Assembly: GCF_025148285.1 (NCBI RefSeq) | Contig: NZ_CP102268.1 | Coordinates: 310,001-374,000, forward strand | Reading direction: 5' to 3' | Length of the DNA stretch: 64,000 nucleotides | Source of the DNA: Marvinbryantia formatexigens DSM 14469 | GTDB lineage: Bacteria > Bacillota > Clostridia > Lachnospirales > Lachnospiraceae | Part shown: positions 58,016 to 64,000 of the stretch, in pieces | How positions within the stretch are numbered: the first letter of the stretch is position 1 | How the letters are laid out: every line of letters starts with the position of its first letter | Translations under genes and position numbers: made by a program | The notes under the pieces: model-generated | Databases searched by the model: none | What the model was told of the DNA's origin: nothing | Seen by the model: the letters and a program-made list of their open reading frames with translations, nothing else

Positions 58016-59158
58016 TTAATCAAACGGAATCTCTTCTTTTTCTTTCATGTCTTTAATCATTGCATGCACCTGCGGCCACGCTCCAACCAGTACCCCGGAA
58101 ACGAAATCGGCAGGATAATCCCTTACAGGCATGTCCGGCGGGAAATATCCGCGTGCCGCAACCACGTTCTGGATATCCCATTCCAGTACCCTGTGCATCT
58201 GCATAAGATCACGCAGGGCTTTCGGGATCTTTGGATCCGGTTCCGGGAAGCTTTCCCCGCTGCTGCACCCTGGCAGCGTCATCTGTTCTCCATCTGCCGG
58301 AATATCCGGTACATTTTTTTCCGTCTCCGCCTCATCTTTTTTCTGGCTGTGCTGTCCCAGGGCGTTACTGGCGCCGTATTCCTGCCCTGCTGCCGCGTTC
58401 GCTGTCCCGGATATTTCCCTGGCAGGAGCACTGTTTTCCATGATATGGGCAATGGAGATATACTCAAACGGCACCTCATCCGGCAGTCCGTACCGGTTTT
58501 TTGCATCCCAGCAGTTATGGTGCGTCGTGTACATTACGCGCTTTCCACCCTGCGCTTTGTTCTTTCCTTTCTGCGCGCCCTGCCCGTCCACATTTACGAC
58601 AATTGTTTTATAATTTGCAAACAGAACCATATCTGCCCATTCTTTTACCATGGGCGCAACCTGTTTGGACAGTTTCATTTCCCACCTGTCATACGCACCC
58701 ATCTCGTCCGGCTGTTCAAATTTGCGCATTTTAGCATGGGCAGTCAGCACAACGTGTATCTTTTTCTGATCTGCCAGCTCCGTGAGAAGATTCAGAAGTC
58801 TTCCGAATTCTTCCTGCAGATACACGTAGCCTTTCCCGTATCCGAAATCCTCTATGCTTGTTTTCTGGTAGTGGCCGCAGACATGGAGTACGCAGAGCTG
58901 CTCTGCCCAGTCCGCAGTATCAATGACAAGCGTCCGGCACAGATCCGGATGCGCAATGACATACTTCACTTGCTCCATGAGCATCGCCCACGTTCCTGGT
59001 GCCGGGGTTCTGGAAACATCCATATCTTTTGTGCTTCCTTCCGTATCAATAAACAGCGGGTCCGGGAACCGGCTGGCGAGCGTACTCTTGCCAATTCCTT
59101 CGGGACCATAAATGATGGTCTTTTTCGCTCCGGGAAGCTTTCCCTTGATAATCTCCAT
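58016..59158 (-). CDS. Sak4-like ATPase (RecA-type annealing protein)
   Basis: 380 residues. Walker A YGPEGIGKST (17-26), then DTEGSTKDMDVSR, Walker B-like TLVIDTADWAEQL and VVLTAHAKMRKF match Sak4-type phage single-strand annealing ATPases. The last 130 residues are a separate low-complexity and helical extension. With DUF669 and the SMC-like ATPase it forms the recombination block. It starts directly at the end of the SMC-like gene. Confidence 0.82.
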   Translation of the reverse strand: MEIIKGKLPGAKKTIIYGPEGIGKSTLASRFPDPLFIDTEGSTKDMDVSRTPAPGTWAMLMEQVKYVIAHPDLCRTLVIDTADWAEQLCVLHVCGHYQKTSIEDFGYGKGYVYLQEEFGRLLNLLTELADQKKIHVVLTAHAKMRKFEQPDEMGAYDRWEMKLSKQVAPMVKEWADMVLFANYKTIVVNVDGQGAQKGKNKAQGGKRVMYTTHHNCWDAKNRYGLPDEVPFEYISIAHIMENSAPAREISGTANAAAGQEYGASNALGQHSQKKDEAETEKNVPDIPADGEQMTLPGCSSGESFPEPDPKIPKALRDLMQMHRVLEWDIQNVVAARGYFPPDMPVRDYPADFVSGVLVGAWPQVHAMIKDMKEKEEIPFD

Positions 59159-60448
59159 TTAAAATTCACCTGCTTTCCATGCTGTTTTTTTCTCTTCCAT
59201 GACAGGATGTGCCTGCCCTTCTATGTATCCGTCGCTGATGATGACGGAGCATTCATCCCCTGTTGATACCCTTGTTGCAATCACCTGCAGCCCTTCCTTC
59301 GTCAGCCATTCCCCGAATTCTTCCAGTGTGGACGGATCCATCTGTTCCAGCTTGTCCATCAGCACAAATCCACACTTCGGATTCAGTTTCCGCACAATTG
59401 CGGTGGAAACTTTCAGTTGGTCAGCACCGGACATGTTATCCCATCTCTGTCCGTTGTAAACGAGTTCCCGGTCATTAACTGATAATCCGGGCAGCGGAAG
59501 CTCCGCCTGGTCCAGCAGGGCATTTTTTCTCTCACGGACCTCCGTTATCTGTCCGGTCAGTTCGTTGTACTGGCGCTCATAGTAACGGGCATCTTCTTCC
59601 GCCTTGTCCTTATCAAGGTTTGCCCGTACCTTACGGTTTATTTCCTCTATATTGGCAAGGTCAGCCTCAAGTTCAGCGGTAGATTCATCCTGCAGTTCTT
59701 CAGCCGACTTCCGGGCATCCTCTATGTCGGAAGCCATTCTTTTCCGTTCAGCCTTCATATCTGCAAGCTGTTCTTCCATGCCGGCAATTTTTCTGTCCAG
59801 TTCCTCTGACTGCGCCTGCATCTGCTGCAGAGCATTCCGTTTCCTCTGGTTCTCGCCGTTCCGTGCCAGGATCTCCTGCTGCCTGCGGATAAGTTCCGAC
59901 GGGGATACAGGTTCACGCGGTGCATCCGGATAAAAGACCTGCTCCCTGGCGTATTTCTTTTTCTGGTCCGCAATCCGCCCGACCGCCTGCCGGTCACTGT
60001 ACAGATCGGTCTCTTTCTTTTCCAGAGCCTCAACCTGGTCGCCAACACCGATCAGCCGGAGCAGCGTTTCTGCCTTTTCCTTCCCGGATGAATTCATGAA
60101 TTTCGGAAGATCAAGTGCAAGCTGTTCGATAAATTCATTCAGAAGCTGCTGCCCTGCTTTTTTACCGGAAGGGTCTGTTACTTTCAGATCACTGTTTTTC
60201 CCCTTCCGCTCCACCACAAGACCATTATCCATTGTGATACGTATGTATGGATGGATTACGGATCCGTCCCGCTGCGCGCGTGATGGTCTGTATCTGTCCC
60301 CGCCAAGCGCCCACGTAATGGAATCCAGCACAGAAGTTTTTCCCTGCCCGTTATTTCCCCCGATGATGGTCAGCCCGTTCAGAGCTGGCTCAACTTTTAC
60401 TGCTTTTATGCGTTTTACATTTTCAATCTCAAGCTGGTTGATTTTCAA
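59159..60448 (-). CDS. SMC/SbcC-like ATPase
   Basis: 429 residues. Walker A IGGNNGQGKTSV (29-40), a coiled coil from about 150 to 310 (NALQQMQAQSEELDRKIAGM), then a C-terminal lobe with MSGADQLKVSTA in the signature place and LMDKLEQMD as Walker B. It is a compact SbcC/RecF-like DNA repair ATPase; the usual nuclease partner SbcD is not adjacent. It overlaps the next gene by 4 bp. Confidence 0.85.
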   Translation of the reverse strand: MKINQLEIENVKRIKAVKVEPALNGLTIIGGNNGQGKTSVLDSITWALGGDRYRPSRAQRDGSVIHPYIRITMDNGLVVERKGKNSDLKVTDPSGKKAGQQLLNEFIEQLALDLPKFMNSSGKEKAETLLRLIGVGDQVEALEKKETDLYSDRQAVGRIADQKKKYAREQVFYPDAPREPVSPSELIRRQQEILARNGENQRKRNALQQMQAQSEELDRKIAGMEEQLADMKAERKRMASDIEDARKSAEELQDESTAELEADLANIEEINRKVRANLDKDKAEEDARYYERQYNELTGQITEVRERKNALLDQAELPLPGLSVNDRELVYNGQRWDNMSGADQLKVSTAIVRKLNPKCGFVLMDKLEQMDPSTLEEFGEWLTKEGLQVIATRVSTGDECSVIISDGYIEGQAHPVMEEKKTAWKAGEF

Positions 60449-60927
60449 TGATCTGCATCTCCTTCCGGCATGATATCCTTTTTCACTGCTTTGCAGATTA
60501 CTTCCACGATTCTTACGGCTTCTGCTGCATTTTCGCCAGTCAGAGCGAACGCTGTATGCTCAAGCAGGTTTGCTATGCCGTCAAACACATCTCTCCTCTT
60601 GCCGCTGACCGAAACACTTACTGCCGGAGCACCTGCAATATGCTCTATACCCACCCGGAACGCACCGATATTCTCCGCCATGATCATAGCAAAACCTTTA
60701 TGCTCTATGCAGGCATCGGTTTTTCCATCTGCAGTGTCATCCCCCTGTTCCGTCAGCCCGCACCCGCTCTCTCCGCGGGAACCAGATGCGCATTCTCCCT
60801 GTCCAATGCTGTCCTTCCCAGACATCCTCATGATTCTGCTTGCACATTCCTCCGCTGTTTTCTCCGGGTCGGCTTCGTTGCAGATTTTTGCCGCTCCCAT
60901 TAAAATTTCTCCTAAAATAGTTTTCAT
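60445..60927 (-). CDS. Phage protein, function unknown
   Basis: 160 residues. The N-terminal third is helical, the middle is Gly/Ser/Cys-rich (SGKDSIGQGECASGSRGESG) and probably disordered, and the C-terminus is helical (VFDGIANLLEHTAFALTGEN). The ATG at 60927 follows AAAGGA. It heads the recombination block. No family is recognised. Confidence 0.55.
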   Translation of the reverse strand: MKTILGEILMGAAKICNEADPEKTAEECASRIMRMSGKDSIGQGECASGSRGESGCGLTEQGDDTADGKTDACIEHKGFAMIMAENIGAFRVGIEHIAGAPAVSVSVSGKRRDVFDGIANLLEHTAFALTGENAAEAVRIVEVICKAVKKDIMPEGDADH

Positions 60928-60975
60928 AACTGTCCTTTCTGTGCTATAATGCACTTGTCATATTTTATTTACTGC

Positions 60976-61000
60976 CCTGTGGTTTTTCCGGAACCACAGG
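60976..61000 (-). terminator. Hairpin before the recombination block
   Basis: Perfect 9-bp stem CCTGTGGTT/AACCACAGG with a 7-nt loop just after the DUF6906 gene. There is no T-run, so it may be an attenuator or a protein site. Confidence 0.5.
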
Positions 61001-61023
61001 TATCCGTGCCCTGGTGATTCCCT

Positions 61024-61254
61024 TTAAATCCCGGGGCATTTGCCGTTCTTACATGCTCCTCTGATGGACTGCTGCACGGCAATTTCTCCTGTCTGCCTGT
61101 CAATAATATGCACCTCACGCTGTTCCAGTACTCCCCGGTCAATAATGTGCAGGTACCTGTTATCCTCATAACGTACCAGCCATTTCTCCGGATCCAGACC
61201 AGCGTCTGCAATAAGTTTTTTCTGCGCCAGTGTCGGCTTCTTCGGCTGTTTCAT
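61024..61254 (-). CDS. DUF6906-type phage protein
   Basis: 76 residues. PKKPTLAQKKLIADAGLDPE KWLVRYED is a well-conserved short phage motif. The rest is beta-like with a Cys pair near the end (GACKNGKCPG). The role is unknown. It overlaps the upstream gene by 4 bp. Confidence 0.68.
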   Translation of the reverse strand: MKQPKKPTLAQKKLIADAGLDPEKWLVRYEDNRYLHIIDRGVLEQREVHIIDRQTGEIAVQQSIRGACKNGKCPGI

Positions 61255-61586
61255 TTCTCCCTCCTGCCTTCCCGTGGAACCTGCGGTCTGCTGCTGATCC
61301 GCACCTGCTCCAGCGAAAGATCCGGTATATACTCTTCTTCCTTCATGTTAACGTATACCGTTTCTTCTCCTCCGTCTTTGTGTATCCAATGCTGGTAGCC
61401 CTGCTCTTCTGTCGAGACGCTTGCTGAGCCGACTCCTTTGCCCGTTACAAAAACGCTTATACTGACGCCTCTCTGCTTCGCCTCCCGGCGGATGTCAATC
61501 ATCGTGTCCCTCAGCCATGTCATAAATTCCATATCTGTCATAGTTTTCGTATCTGTCGTAGTTTTCATATCTGTCATAGTTTTCAT
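61251..61586 (-). CDS. Phage protein with N-terminal TMTDMK repeats
   Basis: 111 residues. The ATG at 61586 follows AAGGAGG. The first 18 codons are three copies of KTMTDM/KTTTDT, encoded by near-identical 18-bp repeats. The rest reads MTWLRDTMIDIRREAKQRGV then SISVFVTGKGVGSASVSTEE, a small alpha-beta domain of unknown role. Confidence 0.6.
   Translation of the reverse strand: MKTMTDMKTTTDTKTMTDMEFMTWLRDTMIDIRREAKQRGVSISVFVTGKGVGSASVSTEEQGYQHWIHKDGGEETVYVNMKEEEYIPDLSLEQVRISSRPQVPREGRREK
61530..61586 (-). repeat. Three tandem 18-bp coding repeats
   Basis: ATGAAAACTATGACAGAT-type units follow one another at the 5' end of the gene, differing by two T-to-C changes in the middle copy. Copy number could change by slippage without breaking the frame. 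Confidence 0.6.
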
Positions 61587-61597
61587 GCCTCTCCTCC

Positions 61598-61915
61598 TTA
61601 TCTGCTTACCACAATGCGCAGCTCTTCCATGCCGTCGCATGTCTCTGATGGGATCCACTGCGGCTTCCCTTCCAGCGTATATATCTGCAGTTTTCTTTCC
61701 GGCTTTTTATGTTCCCTTATGCGCACCCTTCCCGGATAAGCTTCTGTCAGTACCATAAATCCCGATGCTGTGATGGAAAATACCAGCATTCCGGCAAACA
61801 GCAGGGAGCAGATGTCCATGTCTGTATTTATCCAGAGTATGGATGCTGTCCCGGCTCCCAGAAGCAGCCCGGTTGCGACTGCCGCGTAAGTTCGTAAAAA
61901 CTGTATGTACTTCAT
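61598..61915 (-). CDS. Small two-helix membrane protein
   Basis: 105 residues. Two membrane helices (LRTYAAVATGLLLGAGTASI and ICSLLFAGMLVFSITASGFM) are followed by a charged cytosolic tail. GGGAGG precedes the ATG at 61915. Unknown role; perhaps superinfection exclusion, but nothing in the sequence proves it. Confidence 0.55.
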   Translation of the reverse strand: MKYIQFLRTYAAVATGLLLGAGTASILWINTDMDICSLLFAGMLVFSITASGFMVLTEAYPGRVRIREHKKPERKLQIYTLEGKPQWIPSETCDGMEELRIVVSR

Positions 61916-62115
61916 TTTCCAGCCTCCCATAAATCCAGATTCTCCAGCACCTGTTTTATCAGCGCCCCGAAAACATATGTTACTGCATTTTTTCTGAGCT
62001 TTACGGCGCGCTCTCTTGCGCTGTGTACCTTCCTGGCATCCACCAGTATCGCTTCTGTCAGACCGGATCCGGTACTATCTACTGTATCAATGCCCATATA
62101 TGCTTTTTTCTGCAT
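61912..62115 (-). CDS. 67-residue phage protein
   Basis: The start MQKKAYMGIDTVDSTGSGLT follows GGAGGG seven bases upstream. The rest is basic and helical (DARKVHSARERAVKLRKNAV). It overlaps the excisionase-like gene by 29 bp and the membrane gene by 4 bp. Unknown role. Confidence 0.5.
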   Translation of the reverse strand: MQKKAYMGIDTVDSTGSGLTEAILVDARKVHSARERAVKLRKNAVTYVFGALIKQVLENLDLWEAGK

Positions 62116-62329
62116 TGGCTTGCCCTCCATCATCACAATTCCCTTTAGTCTCCGCTGCTGGATACTTTTCAATAAATCTCTCCAGATCGCTCCCTCGTAT
62201 CTTTTTCTGCCCCAGGTTCAGATACGGTAGCTGTCCCGTATTCATTAGCCCATATACAGCCGAAACATTCATCAGCAATATTTGCGCCGCCTGTCTGACT
62301 GTGTATAATGGTTTATATGCCTCTACCAT
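62087..62329 (-). CDS. Excisionase/MerR-like HTH protein
   Basis: 80 residues. YTVRQAAQILLMNVSAVYGL, MNTGQLPYLNLGQKKIRGSD, LERFIEKYP is the winged helix of phage excisionases and small DNA-binding proteins. It is one of the first genes of the leftward early unit, fitting a directionality factor or early regulator. No integrase is present nearby. Confidence 0.75.
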   Translation of the reverse strand: MVEAYKPLYTVRQAAQILLMNVSAVYGLMNTGQLPYLNLGQKKIRGSDLERFIEKYPAAETKGNCDDGGQANAEKSIYGH

Positions 62330-62366
62330 CCTGTCCCTCCTCTCTTTATCATTTTCCAGACATGGT

Positions 62367-62600
62367 TCATTGGATTAGCAGCCATATACTACCTATCGCA
62401 ATAAGTCCTGCAGTTACCCATGCAGCAAGCCATCCCAGCATGAGCCCTTCGTGCGCTATTCCGATAGTTAATGCAGCGAACATTATCACAAGAATCAAAA
62501 TATCCACCGCTTTCCGTATCCTGCGTTTTCTGCGTAGTGCTTTTATATGCCGCGCTCTTTCTTCTTTTTCCCTCATGAACTTCTCATAGTATTTGTCCAT
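62367..62600 (-). CDS. Small membrane protein
   Basis: 77 residues. A basic N-terminus (ERARHIKALRRKRRIRKAVD) precedes two membrane helices (ILILVIMFAALTIGIAHEGL and GWLAAWVTAGLIAIGSIWLL). Unknown role. Confidence 0.55.
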   Translation of the reverse strand: MDKYYEKFMREKEERARHIKALRRKRRIRKAVDILILVIMFAALTIGIAHEGLMLGWLAAWVTAGLIAIGSIWLLIQ

Positions 62601-62637
62601 TGATCTGTACTCCTGTTCATTAATTAATTACATACAT

Positions 62638-62757
62638 TTACGTTATTTGCATAAAATTGACTATGGCTATTACAAGTGCAATCAAGGAAATTATCAGCAA
62701 TCCCCACTGAATCACCTCATATACAACAGGGTGCTTCTCCTCTAACCACGTCCACAT
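62638..62757 (-). CDS. 39-residue single-helix membrane peptide
   Basis: The frame reads MWTWLEEKHPVVYEVIQWGL then LIISLIALVIAIVNFMQIT. AAGGAG lies ten bases before the ATG. One membrane helix covers most of the C-terminal half. It is the first leftward gene after the plus-strand gene at 62870. Confidence 0.5.
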   Translation of the reverse strand: MWTWLEEKHPVVYEVIQWGLLIISLIALVIAIVNFMQIT

Positions 62758-62869
62758 AATTCTCACTCTCCTTTATTTGTATATTTCATTGACATTGTTC
62801 CGCTTTGCTCCTATTCTTGTCTTACAGGCTGTGCCGCAGCCGAGTATAAAAGAAAGGAGTATCCTGCAG

Positions 62870-63049
62870 ATGCTTGATAGCGAAACAGCAAAACGCCTTG
62901 AGCACAAAGTTCTTGAAAAAATGAACTTTAATCAATCAAATATCTCTAGATCCGATTTGCTTTTAAAAACGATTTCTGAAATTGCCATTAAGACCACCAT
63001 TATCACACTGCAAGAGTATGAGCGGCTCAATAATGAAGATGCTGATTGA
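62870..63049 (+). CDS. 59-residue plus-strand protein
   Basis: The start at 62870 follows AAAGGAG. The reading is MLDSETAKRLEHKVLEKMNF, NQSNISRSDLLLKTISEIAI, then KTTIITLQEYERLNNEDAD, a helical protein. Its 3' end overlaps the convergent gene by 23 bp. No family is recognised. Confidence 0.5.
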   Translation: MLDSETAKRLEHKVLEKMNFNQSNISRSDLLLKTISEIAIKTTIITLQEYERLNNEDAD

Positions 63050-63269
63050 GTTTTTGCAAAGATTCAGTCATCCTTTTATTGAGAAGCATTTCAGCATTTT
63101 CAAGTAAATTATTTTCTGAAATAACACTTAGCCATCTGGCGGACACAAGCTCCGCCAGAGCTTTTGTCATTTCTGGAACCACGCTACCATCGTACATTCC
63201 GTCCGACTCCTTAATTTGAACCTGTATCCAGTCACAGATAGATTCAATTGTTTCATCTACTTTATCCAT
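63027..63269 (-). CDS. 80-residue acidic helical protein
   Basis: MDKVDETIESICDWIQVQIK then VPEMTKALAELVSARWLSVI, a small helical protein. The start at 63269 is preceded by a G-rich stretch. It converges with the plus-strand gene. The two overlap tail to tail and may be a small accessory pair. Confidence 0.5.
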   Translation of the reverse strand: MDKVDETIESICDWIQVQIKESDGMYDGSVVPEMTKALAELVSARWLSVISENNLLENAEMLLNKRMTESLQKLNQHLHY

Positions 63270-63359
63270 TCCCCCGCTCACCACCTTTCCTTTTTACGGC
63301 TCCCGATCAGTGCCTAAATAGACTTTTTATATATAGATTTCAAAATCGTATTTAGCCAA

Positions 63360-63388
63360 TTGACTTTCTCATCAATTTCTACTATTCT
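63360..63388 (+). promoter_or_regulatory. Promoter of the protease gene
   Basis: TTGACT (63360-63365), 17 bp, TATTCT (63383-63388), about 50 bp before the start codon. Confidence 0.55.
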
Positions 63389-63436
63389 TTAATTGCAAAT
63401 ACTAAAAAATATACAAATTAACGAAAGGAGTCCAGT

Positions 63437-64000
63437 ATGAATTCAAATTCTGCTACACAGAGCAGCGATTTAACCGTTGAAAAAATACTTCGTTCAAGCA
63501 TCAGAGTCTCTGTAACCAAAACATCTGGCGAACAACATTACGGTACCGCATTCTTTTTTAACTTTATGATTAATCAGTCACCGTATCCCGTATTGATTAG
63601 TAACCGCCATGTTTTTGAAAATGCGTCAGAAATGTCATTTTTTGTTAACGCCTCCTGCAGCAACTTATCTTGGGCAGAACGTTGCAAACATAATGAAAAA
63701 AAACATTTAATTTACGCACTACCTAAAATTATTTTTCATCCAAATCCAGACATTGATCTTGCTTTATTTCCGATGGAAACTACTATTAATCAGTTCGCAG
63801 AACAAGGTATTTCTTTTGTTCACTGGTACTTAGATGAAAGTATTATTCCATCGGCTCAAGAGTGGTCTCGCTTATTACCGCTTGAGGATGTCATAATGGT
63901 CGGATGTCCAGATGCTATATTTGATTTAAAAAACAATCTTGCTTTGATACGTAAAGGTATTATTGCCTCCCATCCTGCATATGACTTTAACTATAAGCCT
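63437..64000 (+). CDS. Trypsin-fold serine protease, 3' end beyond the window
   Basis: 188 codons are visible. GAAAGGAG precedes the ATG. The sequence HYGTAFFF...PVLISNRHVFENA carries the expected catalytic His (in NRHVF) after a strand that ends GTAFFF. The catalytic Asp is likely the second in HPNPDIDLALFPM. The Ser motif should lie past 64000. There is no signal peptide, so the enzyme should act in the cell. It is on the strand opposite the prophage and AT-rich, and may be an accessory or defence gene. Confidence 0.75.
   Translation, partial: MNSNSATQSSDLTVEKILRSSIRVSVTKTSGEQHYGTAFFFNFMINQSPYPVLISNRHVFENASEMSFFVNASCSNLSWAERCKHNEKKHLIYALPKIIFHPNPDIDLALFPMETTINQFAEQGISFVHWYLDESIIPSAQEWSRLLPLEDVIMVGCPDAIFDLKNNLALIRKGIIASHPAYDFNYKP

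Noticed and set aside
1-64000. Diversity-generating retroelement or reverse transcriptase acting on the fibre genes
   Set aside because: No reverse transcriptase frame and no template/variable repeat pair was seen near the fibre genes at 18.9-22.8 kb.

Overview
The window looks like a chromosomal segment of a low-to-mid GC Bacillota, most likely a gut Clostridia/Lachnospiraceae-type genome. The basis is the strong AGGAGG ribosome sites, consensus TTGACA/TATAAT promoters, the host gene types, and a PBSX-like myophage whose proteins read as typical clostridial phage families. No rRNA, tRNA, CRISPR array, transposase or integrase was seen.

Region 1 (1-1.36 kb) is phage debris: a ParB-domain DNA methyltransferase cut off before its C-terminal half meets a convergent XRE repressor that is also cut off, end to end at about 1175.

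Region 2 (1.6-12.2 kb) is a mosaic of small host or accessory genes: a TetR regulator with acetolactate synthase (ilvB-ilvN), a MATE exporter with a divergent PadR regulator, a TetR-controlled YCII/Nudix pair behind a 43-bp palindromic operator, a DUF2000 gene, a truncated ABC-2-like membrane protein and a SAM methyltransferase. Four copies of an orphan OmpR-type winged-helix domain are scattered through it: one complete, one with a small internal deletion, and two broken.

Region 3 (about 12.2-63.3 kb) is a large prophage, nearly all transcribed leftwards (minus strand). Reading in transcription order from high to low coordinates: small early genes and an excisionase-like gene (63.3-61 kb); a recombination/replication block (SMC-like ATPase, Sak4-like annealing ATPase, DUF669, SF2 helicase, primase-helicase); an iteron array that is a candidate origin (53.4-53.7 kb); RusA resolvase and small accessory genes including a radical SAM protein (53.3-49 kb); a sigma-70-region-4-like late regulator; hicAB; a metalloprotease moron; small and large terminase; portal; MuF head protein; XkdF-type protease; capsid; connectors; sheath; tube; a tail assembly chaperone pair with a perfect A AAA AAC frameshift site; tape measure; XkdP-Q-R-S-T baseplate; fibres; XkdX; XhlA; holin; a two-enzyme amidase lysin. 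The order matches Bacillus PBSX (xtmA-B, xkd, xhl). Near the lysis end are a holin-like type I toxin with an antisense RNA, an RHH gene, two antirepressor-type genes, an XRE repressor with three matching operators, and a four-zinc-ribbon protein.

Region 4 (63.4 kb to the edge) is the start of a trypsin-fold serine protease on the plus strand. The integrase and main lysogeny module were not found and, if present, lie beyond 64 kb.
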